This document shows positions 49,636 to 57,172 of a stretch of DNA of 64,000 nucleotides, piece after piece. The first letter of the stretch is position 1; the number at the start of each line of letters is the position of its first letter. The notes under the pieces were generated by a model. That model searched no databases, was not told the DNA's origin, and was given only the letters and a program-made list of their open reading frames with translations. The stretch lies in the NCBI GenBank assembly GCA_036746695.1, contig DAIODP010000001.1, positions 62,001 to 126,000 of the forward strand, given 5' to 3'. The DNA is from UBA3006 sp036746695 (lineage in GTDB: Bacteria; Actinomycetota; Acidimicrobiia; Acidimicrobiales; Ilumatobacteraceae). Made by a program: the position numbers and the translations under genes.

Positions 49636-51357
49636 TTAGAGCACTTCTACGGTTGCTTCGCCAGTCAACAAGTTGGTGACTACGTAGTTTCCGTCGTTTG
49701 TTGTGGCATATGCGCCAGGGCTAACTGGGAATGCAGTCGTCCACACCATCCACGAAGAGTTTGCACACTCCGTGATTGGGTTGAGGCACTCTGGCCACTG
49801 TTCAGCAGCGATGACAATCTTTCCGTCACCGTCAACATCTGTCCACTGGTGGAAGTTGATGAAGGCTTGGTAGTTGTTCAACTCGCCATCGACTGGGCCG
49901 CCCACCTTGTCTGTGCGCCAGAAGCCCGACTTCGGGAACTGGAACAAAGGCAACATGATGTGATCAGCAGCCATCAGCTTGAGCGCGGATTTGATGTTGT
50001 CCGCGCGAACCGCTGGGTCCACCTCAACATCCGACTTGTGGAGCAAGTCAGAAGCCTCGGCGTTACACCAACCAGTGCTGTTCTGGCCGATGTTTCCATT
50101 GGCCTCTGTTGGGATCAAGTCACAAGCAAACGAGCTGGTGAGGTAAGCAGGGTCTGGTGGAGCCGTGCTGATGTACATAGCCAAGTCGTAATCCAATGCT
50201 GGTAAACGAGTCTGGAAGTAGCAAGCGGCGTCGCAGTTGTCTGCAACGACGTTGAAACCTGCAGCCTGCAGCAACGGAATCAGGTACGCCTGGGTATTTT
50301 CACGACGGGTGTTGCCCGTGTTGACCACCCAGCGAAGTTTTGGTGCTTCTGCACCATCTTTCGCCCAGAAGCCTTCGGCATTCTTCTCCCAGCCGTTGTC
50401 TTCCATCAATTTTGCAGCAGCTTCAGCGTCATATCCGCCAGCGAATTCATCGCCATTGCAGAATGGACCTGGAACGATTGGACCGCACTCCAACAATTTG
50501 GCATCAGCCGAAATTGGAATGTAGATCTGCTCGAACAATGCGTCGCGATCGATTGACATTGAAAACGCCTGGCGGAAGATTGGGTCGGAGAACGGTCCGC
50601 ACTTCTGTTGGAAGTAAAACGCTTCGTAGTCTCCACCGTATTGAACCGAAGTTGCGATGTTGTCAGTGCCAACAGCTTCTTCGATGCCACCGTAATACTG
50701 CGGGTAGATGAAGTCGACTTCTGCCGCCTTCAACGCTGCAATCTCGGTGTCGCTATCAGCCTTAGGTACCATGACGACCTTTGGCGTTACTGGCTTATCG
50801 GTGCCCCAGTAGTTTTCGTTTGGAACATAGACAACTTGGTCTGGGCTCCACGATTCCATCTTGTATGGACGACCCGAGTAAGGAAGCATGTCAGCGAAAT
50901 CACCAGAAACGTCAGCCGAATTCTCGACTGCTGCAGCCTTGATGAGTCCTGAGAACAGGCCCTTGTACGGTGCGTAAACCGACTTGAGCGTTACAACGAC
51001 TTGTTTGTCGCTGGTTCCGGCTTCAACTGCAGTCACTTGGTCGTAACCAGATGTTGAAATTGAGCCAGGAGTGTTGAGCGAGGCATCCCAAGTTGCAGCA
51101 AAGTCAGCAACCGTGATTGGTGTGCCGTCTTCCCACACTGCTTCTGGAGCAATGTCGTAGGTAATTTTCATACCAGCACTGGTGGTTTCTGGCGCTGTGT
51201 AGTCGAATGTGCGTGTCGCACATGCGTCTAACGACGTGTAATCGCCACCATCGGATGTTGCACTGCCGCTGTCTTCGCTGCCACCGCACGCTGCCGCAAT
51301 AAGCGACAACAACGCGAAACCAGCAACAACTTTGGCAAGTTTGTTGGTTTTTTTCAC
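49636..51357 (-). CDS. OppA-like ABC substrate-binding lipoprotein, apparently circularly permuted
   Basis: SBP_bac_5-type binding lipoprotein (573 aa). Signal MKKTNKLAKVVAGFALLSLI ends with lipidated Cys24. The order is rotated. Right after a short linker comes MKITYDIAPEAVWEDGTPIT (residues 63-82), the block normally about 100 residues into the mature protein. The normal mature N-terminal block, KIVIAAEQWPECLNPITECA to YVVTNLLTGEATVEVL, is instead the last about 60 residues (513-573). The middle (DMLPYSGRPYKMESWSPDQ, WVVNTGNTRRENTQA, FACDLIPTEAN) is in normal order. GTG start at 51357 with GGGGAGG upstream. Ten extra Cys may form disulfides. Confidence 0.9.
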   Translation of the reverse strand: MKKTNKLAKVVAGFALLSLIAAACGGSEDSGSATSDGGDYTSLDACATRTFDYTAPETTSAGMKITYDIAPEAVWEDGTPITVADFAATWDASLNTPGSISTSGYDQVTAVEAGTSDKQVVVTLKSVYAPYKGLFSGLIKAAAVENSADVSGDFADMLPYSGRPYKMESWSPDQVVYVPNENYWGTDKPVTPKVVMVPKADSDTEIAALKAAEVDFIYPQYYGGIEEAVGTDNIATSVQYGGDYEAFYFQQKCGPFSDPIFRQAFSMSIDRDALFEQIYIPISADAKLLECGPIVPGPFCNGDEFAGGYDAEAAAKLMEDNGWEKNAEGFWAKDGAEAPKLRWVVNTGNTRRENTQAYLIPLLQAAGFNVVADNCDAACYFQTRLPALDYDLAMYISTAPPDPAYLTSSFACDLIPTEANGNIGQNSTGWCNAEASDLLHKSDVEVDPAVRADNIKSALKLMAADHIMLPLFQFPKSGFWRTDKVGGPVDGELNNYQAFINFHQWTDVDGDGKIVIAAEQWPECLNPITECANSSWMVWTTAFPVSPGAYATTNDGNYVVTNLLTGEATVEVL

Positions 51358-51381
51358 TATCGACCTCCCCGTCGAACTAGG

Positions 51382-51397
51382 TGAGACTTTCGTCTCA
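51382..51397 (-). promoter_or_regulatory. Leader hairpin of oppA with GAAA loop
   Basis: TGAGAC-GAAA-GTCTCA, a perfect 6-bp stem with a GNRA tetraloop in the oppA leader, just upstream of the GGGGAGG ribosome-binding sequence. Confidence 0.5.
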
Positions 51398-51400
51398 TAT

Positions 51401-51421
51401 GTGAGGACAGGTTGCCCTCAC
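51401..51421 (-). promoter_or_regulatory. Second leader hairpin of oppA
   Basis: GTGAGG and CCTCAC form a perfect 6-bp stem with a 9-base loop, stacked next to the GAAA hairpin. The 124-base region 51358-51481 holds these two stems and the tpiA-proximal stem at 51459-51477. Confidence 0.45.
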
Positions 51422-51458
51422 CATTGCCTTGAGGTTACCAGCCAAGACTTGGCCGTCT

Positions 51459-51477
51459 AAACCGCTGAAAACGGTTT
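51459..51477 (-). terminator. Stem-loop after tpiA
   Basis: AAACCG and CGGTTT on the minus strand flank a 7-base loop directly after the tpiA stop. There is no clear U-tract, so it would be a weak terminator or attenuator. Confidence 0.35.
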
Positions 51478-51481
51478 CGTG

Positions 51482-52270
51482 CTAACGAAGGCGATATTGG
51501 ATAATTCGTGCAAATTCTGCAGGGTCGAGGCTTGCCCCACCAACGAGCACGCCATCGATGTCTGGCTGGGACATAATTTCCACAATATTCGAGGCCTTCA
51601 CGCTGCCGCCGTACTGCAAACGGACGTTCATCGCAGCGCGTTCTCCAAATGATTCCAAGATCTGGGAGCGGATAGCCCCTACAACTGCTTGGGCATCCCC
51701 AGCCGTGGCCGTTCTTCCCGTTCCGATCGCCCAGATGGGCTCGTAGGCAATGACCATCTGCGCTACCTGCTCTGGCGTGCGACCGTGCAGAGCGGCGGAA
51801 ACCTGCCCTATTACCTTGGCGGTCGTTCGGCCAGTTTCGCGTTCGGTCAATGTCTCCCCAACGCAAACTATTGGTGTCATTCCCGCCTTGACGATTGAAA
51901 CAATCAACCGATTGACTTCTTCATCGGTTTGCCCAAACAGTTCGCGACGTTCACTATGCCCACAAATCACATAACGCACGTTGAGCTTCGCAAGGAAAGC
52001 CGCTGAAACCTCGCCCGTGAAGGCTCCCTTTTCTTCCCAGTGACAATGTTGCGCGCCAAGACCTATCCGCACTTCGTCCACGTCAATCAATGTTTGGACG
52101 CTACGAATATCTGTGAAGGGCGGATGAATAGTGATTTCAACACTGTTGTAATCATCCTTCGTCAACAGATACGACAACTTCTGCACGAATTGAATTGCAT
52201 CGAAGTGATTGTGATTCATCTTCCAGTTGCCGCTAACGATTGGTATTCGACTATTTGAATCACTTGACAT
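51482..52270 (-). CDS. tpiA: Triose-phosphate isomerase
   Basis: Interconverts glyceraldehyde-3-phosphate and dihydroxyacetone phosphate. The 262-residue TIM barrel has the substrate Lys in GNWKMN, the catalytic His in YVICGHSERRELFG, and the catalytic Glu in IAYEPIWAIGTGRTA. The phosphate-binding end is LQYGGSVK then DGVLVGGASL. The ATG at 52270 overlaps pgk by 11 bases. It forms the gap-pgk-tpiA glycolytic operon. Confidence 0.97.
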   Translation of the reverse strand: MSSDSNSRIPIVSGNWKMNHNHFDAIQFVQKLSYLLTKDDYNSVEITIHPPFTDIRSVQTLIDVDEVRIGLGAQHCHWEEKGAFTGEVSAAFLAKLNVRYVICGHSERRELFGQTDEEVNRLIVSIVKAGMTPIVCVGETLTERETGRTTAKVIGQVSAALHGRTPEQVAQMVIAYEPIWAIGTGRTATAGDAQAVVGAIRSQILESFGERAAMNVRLQYGGSVKASNIVEIMSQPDIDGVLVGGASLDPAEFARIIQYRLR

Positions 52271-53375
52271 TTGGTGCTCCTCGCAGCGCTGCTAAACCGG
52301 GCAAGTCGCCCAATTCCAAAAACTCCAAAGACGCGCCGCCGCCAGTTGAAACATGGTCAACTTCGTCATCCAATTTAAATTGTGCAAGCGCCGCTGCCGA
52401 GTCGCCGCCCCCGACAACAGTAAAGGCTTTTGTGTCGGCGACCGCTTGTGCAACCGTTCGGGTGCCAGCAGCAAAGCGCGGATCTTCAAACATGCCCATG
52501 GGGCCGTTCCAAAAAACTGTTCTTGCATCCATAATGATGTCCGTAAACGCGGCAGCGCTACCAGGGCCGATGTCCAAGCCTTTTGCGCCATTCGGAAGTC
52601 GTACACCAAATGTGGCATACACGCCATCAGCATCTAAACCGACAATGTCCTCGGGAAGGTGAATGGGAACGTTTCCCTCCATCAATTGGCGGCAGGTATC
52701 GATGTAGTCGGGCTCACACAAAGAATCTCCAACTGGGAACCCCTTTGCCGCAAGAAATGTGAAACACATACCTCCGCCAATGACTAGCGCGTCGACGCGC
52801 TCTTGCAGCGCCTTAATTACAGCAAGCTTGTCGCTTACTTTTGAACCGCCCAAGACTGCCACAAAAGGTCTGGCTGGTTTCTCGCGCATACCGCCCAAGA
52901 TTTCTACTTCACGCTGCAGCAACCTGCCCGCCGCAGACGGCAAGGTTTTTGGTGGGCCAACGATTGACGCATGCTCGCGGTGAGCGGCGCCAAAAGCATC
53001 ATCAACATACATGTCGATGCCTTCAATCAGCTGCTGAACAAACTGAGGATCATTATTTTCTTCGCCTGGATTGAACCGTAGGTTCTCGAGCAATTCCACG
53101 TCTGGAGCAAGCTGCTGCAGACGCTCGCGAACTGGGCCCATCGAATACTTCAGTGACGACGCGCCTTTAGGACGCCCGAGGTGGCTAGCGCACACAACTT
53201 TTGCGCCACCCTCCACGAGGTAATTAATGGTTGGAAGCGCTGCACGAATACGGAAATCGTCGGTGATCACTCTGGCATCGTCGGCTCCGGTCATAGGAAC
53301 ATTGAAGTCCGTGCGAACGAGAACAGTCTTACCCCTGATGTCTCCGAGGTCTTCGAGCGTCGGTACCGATGTCAC
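52260..53375 (-). CDS. pgk: Phosphoglycerate kinase, shortened N-terminal domain
   Basis: Transfers phosphate between 1,3-bisphosphoglycerate and ADP. The 371-residue protein has VLVRTDFNVP, ASHLGRPKG, LLENLRFNPGEE, VLGGSKVSDKL, the GGGMCFTFLAA block and WNGPMGMFE, with the C-terminal GGGDSAAAL. It is some 20-25 residues shorter than typical enzymes (about 395). The gap falls between ERLQQL and VELLENLRF, where others carry a DVVG-type helix-strand segment. All substrate residues remain, so it should be active. Start is GTG at 53375, 9 bases after gap. Confidence 0.95.
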   Translation of the reverse strand: MTSVPTLEDLGDIRGKTVLVRTDFNVPMTGADDARVITDDFRIRAALPTINYLVEGGAKVVCASHLGRPKGASSLKYSMGPVRERLQQLAPDVELLENLRFNPGEENNDPQFVQQLIEGIDMYVDDAFGAAHREHASIVGPPKTLPSAAGRLLQREVEILGGMREKPARPFVAVLGGSKVSDKLAVIKALQERVDALVIGGGMCFTFLAAKGFPVGDSLCEPDYIDTCRQLMEGNVPIHLPEDIVGLDADGVYATFGVRLPNGAKGLDIGPGSAAAFTDIIMDARTVFWNGPMGMFEDPRFAAGTRTVAQAVADTKAFTVVGGGDSAAALAQFKLDDEVDHVSTGGGASLEFLELGDLPGLAALRGAPNVK

Positions 53376-53384
53376 TGAAGATGA

Positions 53385-54398
53385 TTATTTGGTAGCGCCG
53401 ACGTACTTGGTGAGATCGACCAAACGGTTTGAGTAACCCCACTCGTTGTCGTACCAACCGAGCACTTTTACCAACGTGCCCATACTCATAGTGAGATCGC
53501 TATCAAAAACACAACTGTGTGGGTTCGTCACTACGTCGCTTGAAACGATTGGTGCCGTTGTGTATTCGAGAACGCCTTTCAGAGGGCCGTCGGCGGCTTT
53601 CTTGAAAGCGGCGTTGATTTCATCCTTTGTTGCAGCCTTCTTAAGAACTGCCACGAAGTCCGTAATTGAACCTGTGGGAACAGGTACACGAAGCGATGTG
53701 CCGTCAAGCTTTCCCTTCATCGATTCAAGAACCAAACTGGTTGCTCGGGCAGCACCCGTGCCTGTTGGCGTGATATTGATTGCTGCACCGCGAGCCCTGC
53801 GCAAATCGCTGTGAGGTCCATCAACCAGCTGTTGATCACCCGTATAAGCATGAACCGTCGTCATTAAGCCTTGTTCGATACCAAAAGCATCATCAAGCAC
53901 CTTGACCATCGGAACGAAACAGTTTGTTGTGCAGCTTGCATTCGAAATGACGTGATGCTTAGATCGGTCGAAGTCCTGGTGATTAATGCCGTACACAAAC
54001 GTTGCATCGGCACCAGTTGAAGGTGCTGAAACTATGACCAACGGTGCGCCAGCGTCCAAATGCGCGGATGCCTTATCGCGTTCTGTAAAGAAGCCTGTTG
54101 ATTCAATAACTACATCAACCCCCAGCGCCTTCCAAGGAAGGTCCTTCGGATCACGATGTTGAAGAACCTTTAGTAATTTGCCATCGATCGTGATGCCATC
54201 GTCAGCGGGCTGAATGTCGTTAGGCAAAATACCCAATACCGAGTCGTACTTGAGCAAGTGAGCCATCGTCTTGAGCGAACCGAGATCATTCACTGCCACA
54301 ATCTCGATTGGCGCCTGTGATGCTTGAACCGCTCGAAAGAAGTTGCGACCAATGCGACCAAAGCCATTAATACCGACACGAATAGTTGAAGTTGCCAT
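53385..54398 (-). CDS. gap: Glyceraldehyde-3-phosphate dehydrogenase, type I
   Basis: Cytosolic NAD-dependent glycolytic enzyme (337 aa). The Rossmann start is VGINGFGRIGRNFFR, the catalytic Cys is in ISNASCTTNCFVP, and the His is in MTTVHAYTGDQQLVDGPH. The C-terminal WYDNEWGYSNRLVDL is typical. ATG at 54398 is chosen over the in-frame 54497, which would overlap rapZ. TATTAT (54407-54412) lies 8 bases upstream. It follows rapZ directly; yvcK and whiA, often found here, are absent. Confidence 0.97.
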   Translation of the reverse strand: MATSTIRVGINGFGRIGRNFFRAVQASQAPIEIVAVNDLGSLKTMAHLLKYDSVLGILPNDIQPADDGITIDGKLLKVLQHRDPKDLPWKALGVDVVIESTGFFTERDKASAHLDAGAPLVIVSAPSTGADATFVYGINHQDFDRSKHHVISNASCTTNCFVPMVKVLDDAFGIEQGLMTTVHAYTGDQQLVDGPHSDLRRARGAAINITPTGTGAARATSLVLESMKGKLDGTSLRVPVPTGSITDFVAVLKKAATKDEINAAFKKAADGPLKGVLEYTTAPIVSSDVVTNPHSCVFDSDLTMSMGTLVKVLGWYDNEWGYSNRLVDLTKYVGATK

Positions 54399-54406
54399 AG
54401 CGGCAA

Positions 54407-54412
54407 ATAATA
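54407..54412 (-). promoter_or_regulatory. -10 element for gap-pgk-tpiA
   Basis: TATTAT on the minus strand, 8 bases before the ATG at 54398. No Shine-Dalgarno sequence, so a near-leaderless message is likely. Confidence 0.45.
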
Positions 54413-54433
54413 GTCGGAACCGACCGACCAGCC

Positions 54434-55288
54434 CTAGCGGGTGATATCTCTGTGCGTCAGCCGTGGTCGGAAACCAGATGACAAAAGCCACCTGCACAAT
54501 TGTTCAGCAATCGCAACCGAGCGATGCCTTCCACCCGTACAACCGATTGCAACCGTCAGATAGCTTTTGCCCTCGCTTTTGTAGGCGGGAACGAGCAAGT
54601 CCAACATGCCGTACAAGCGGTTCAAGAACTCTTGTGAAATATCTTGACCTAATACAAATTCGCTCACCGCGTCGTCCTGTCCCGTAAGCGGACGCAAGTG
54701 CTCGTCCCAGTGTGGATTCGGTAAGAATCGGACGTCAAATACGAGATCGACGTCTAACGGAAGACCATGTTTGTAGCCAAACGAAACGATGGAAATCTGC
54801 ATGGTGTCCGCTGTTACACCGCCACCAAATTGCTCAACAATCTGCGTCTTCAACTGGTGGATATTCAACGTTGTCGTATCGATAACGAGATCGGCCGCAC
54901 CCTTCACAGAATCAAGCAGCACGCGCTCCTGACTAATAGCGTCCTCGACACTGATTGATTGCGCGCTCATGGGGTGCTTGCGTCGTGTAGCGCCATACCT
55001 GCGAACGAGTTCGGGCGTGGAAGCGTCTAGGAACAAAACTCGTACCCGGTGCCCCGCATCTCGCAAACGTTGAACGGTTGCGACCGCATCACTTTGTTGG
55101 CCGGCAGTACCCACAACGAGTGCCAACTGGTTTTGCTCCGTCGGGCCATAGCCCGCTAACTCGACAACCTTGTCAATCAATGCAACAGGCATGTTGTCAA
55201 CAACAAACCAACCCAAGTCCTCCAGATCGTCGGCAGCCTGAGAACGACCAGCTCCCGATAAACCTGCGATCAACAGAATGTCAGCCAC
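54434..55288 (-). CDS. rapZ: RapZ-type nucleotide-binding protein
   Basis: A RapZ (YvcJ) family P-loop protein (284 aa). Walker A is GLSGAGRSQAADDLEDLGW, followed by VVDNMPVALI. The C-terminal domain contains the conserved SFGYKHGLPLDVDLVFDVRFLPNPHWDEHLRPLTG and TVAIGCTGGRHRSVAIAE blocks. In enterics RapZ controls amino-sugar synthesis through sRNA processing; in actinobacteria its role is less certain. The start is GTG at 55288, 11 bases after uvrC; TAGCCT eight bases upstream could be a weak -10. Confidence 0.95.
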   Translation of the reverse strand: MADILLIAGLSGAGRSQAADDLEDLGWFVVDNMPVALIDKVVELAGYGPTEQNQLALVVGTAGQQSDAVATVQRLRDAGHRVRVLFLDASTPELVRRYGATRRKHPMSAQSISVEDAISQERVLLDSVKGAADLVIDTTTLNIHQLKTQIVEQFGGGVTADTMQISIVSFGYKHGLPLDVDLVFDVRFLPNPHWDEHLRPLTGQDDAVSEFVLGQDISQEFLNRLYGMLDLLVPAYKSEGKSYLTVAIGCTGGRHRSVAIAEQLCRWLLSSGFRPRLTHRDITR

Positions 55289-55299
55289 TGATGGTGAGG

Positions 55300-57159
55300 C
55301 TACCTACGAAGATGCTCGAACACCGCGATCGCAACCGATTCGGGAAGCCAGGATAAGGCCCGAAGCTGGTCGAGGCTTGCCGACTTCACGCCTGGCATAC
55401 CACCGAGCTCCTTCAACAACCGTTTACGCCTGCCATCGCCAAGGCCACCGATGCCATCAAGTGATCCTTCCCTCATCCGCTTACCGCGAAGCTCCCGGTG
55501 AAATGTATTTGCAAATCTATGTGCCTCGTCGCGAATCACTTGCAGCATGAACAATGCGTCGCTTGTTCGTCCCAACACAACAGGCGCGTCCAGACCGGGT
55601 ATGAAAACCTGCTCGAATTGCTTCGCTAATGAGGCAACAGGAATCTCGTCGGATAAACCGAGCGCACGTACAACATCGATCGCCACCGATAGCTGTCCCT
55701 TACCACCGTCTACCAAAAGAAGTTGCGGCGCATAGGCAAACCGACCGGGTGTCACTCCCCGCTCATTAATGGGCATATCACGCTCTTTTACGTAGGCCGA
55801 AAGACGTCGCGTCAATACCTCGCGCATCGCCGCATAGTCGTCGTTACCAGCAACTTCTTTGATTTTAAATCTTCTATATTCCTTCTTGGACGGCAGCCCA
55901 TCTTCAAGAACAACCATGCTGCCGACATAGTCGGTGCCGTGCAGATGGGCCATGTCGTAACACTCGATGCGAAGCGGTATTTGCGGAAGCCGCAACGCAA
56001 CTTGCAACTCGGTCAGTGCTCGGGTGCGACTGTCGTGGTCGGTCGCACGCCTCATACTGTGACGTTTCAACTCTTGCTGCGCATTATGCGTAACCGTGGC
56101 TTGTAGTTCTCGCTTATCGCCTCTAAGCGGTACGCGAACTTGAACCGCGGTGCCGCGTAATCCACTCAACCACGATTCGATTGCTTGCAAGCTTTCGGGC
56201 TCGGTAGGAACCAAGACAGTCTTCGGAATACCAAGTGCCGGTTCCTCGTCGTACATTGTTTCAAATATTCGATCCAGCAAGCGAGCGGTCGTAATATCTT
56301 CGACCTTCTCTAATGAGAAACCATTCCTGCCGATAACCCGTCCGCGTCGAACAAAAAATACCTGCACCGAAGCCGTAAATTCGTCTTCGGAAATCCCGAC
56401 CACGTCCATATCGTCGGAGGCATCACCAACCATTAATTGTTTCTCAAGGACATGAGCAATGGCAGTCAATCGATCCCGAATCTTCGCCGCACGCTCAAAC
56501 TCCTGGCGTTCCGATAACTCGAGCATTTCCTTTTCAAGCAATTCGACGACTTCTTGGTTGTCGCCGTTGAGGAACTTTGTTAGTCGTTGGATATGAAGCG
56601 AGTAATCGTCTTTAGAAACTTCGCCCACGCACGGGCCGCTGCATTTCTCAATGTGAAATAGAAGGCATGGTCTGTTGAGCCTCTGATGTTCCTTGAATTT
56701 GTTGTTTGAGCAGGTCCTCACGGGGAATGTTCGAAGCAAATGCTCGAGGGTGTCGCGTATGGCGCCCGGATGAACATACGGACCGAAATACCTCACACCG
56801 CGCTTTCTCTTGCCACGGAAGACAGTTGCACGCGGCCATTCCTCGTCCATCGTGATTGCCAAGAACGGGAAACTCTTGTCGTCTTGCAATCTGATGTTAA
56901 ATCTTGGGCGATGCTCCTTAATTAAACTGAACTCGAGCAATAGCGCTTCAACTTCATTGCGAACCTCTATCCATTCCACTTTTTGCGCAGCAGCGACCAT
57001 GTTGGCAGTTCGTGGATGCAGCGTCTGTGGGTCGGCAAAGTAACTGGAAATCCGCGAGCGCAGATTGAGCGCCTTCCCAACATAAATGACACGCCCAGTG
57101 GAGTCACGAAATTGGTAGGAACCCGGAGTGTCCGGAATGGTTCCAGGTGGTCGTTGCAT
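55300..57159 (-). CDS. uvrC: Excinuclease ABC subunit C
   Basis: The nuclease that makes both incisions in nucleotide excision repair. The 619-residue protein has the N-terminal GIY-YIG domain (PGSYQFRDSTGRVIYVGKALNLRSR), the Cys-rich CSNNKFKEHQRLNRPCLLFHIEKCSGPC region, a UVR motif near residue 205, the RNase H-like endonuclease domain (ECYDMAHLHGTDYVGSMVV; LLLVDGGKGQLS) and C-terminal helix-hairpin-helix repeats (LDGIGGLGDGRRKRLLKELGG). ATG at 57159; TAGCGT lies 7 bases upstream. Confidence 0.97.
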   Translation of the reverse strand: MQRPPGTIPDTPGSYQFRDSTGRVIYVGKALNLRSRISSYFADPQTLHPRTANMVAAAQKVEWIEVRNEVEALLLEFSLIKEHRPRFNIRLQDDKSFPFLAITMDEEWPRATVFRGKRKRGVRYFGPYVHPGAIRDTLEHLLRTFPVRTCSNNKFKEHQRLNRPCLLFHIEKCSGPCVGEVSKDDYSLHIQRLTKFLNGDNQEVVELLEKEMLELSERQEFERAAKIRDRLTAIAHVLEKQLMVGDASDDMDVVGISEDEFTASVQVFFVRRGRVIGRNGFSLEKVEDITTARLLDRIFETMYDEEPALGIPKTVLVPTEPESLQAIESWLSGLRGTAVQVRVPLRGDKRELQATVTHNAQQELKRHSMRRATDHDSRTRALTELQVALRLPQIPLRIECYDMAHLHGTDYVGSMVVLEDGLPSKKEYRRFKIKEVAGNDDYAAMREVLTRRLSAYVKERDMPINERGVTPGRFAYAPQLLLVDGGKGQLSVAIDVVRALGLSDEIPVASLAKQFEQVFIPGLDAPVVLGRTSDALFMLQVIRDEAHRFANTFHRELRGKRMREGSLDGIGGLGDGRRKRLLKELGGMPGVKSASLDQLRALSWLPESVAIAVFEHLRR

Positions 57160-57166
57160 AAATCGA

Positions 57167-57172
57167 ACGCTA
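57167..57172 (-). promoter_or_regulatory. Leaderless -10 element for uvrC
   Basis: TAGCGT on the minus strand, 7 bases before ATG at 57159. Partly overlaps the end of uvrA, whose stop is at 57170-57172. Confidence 0.4.
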
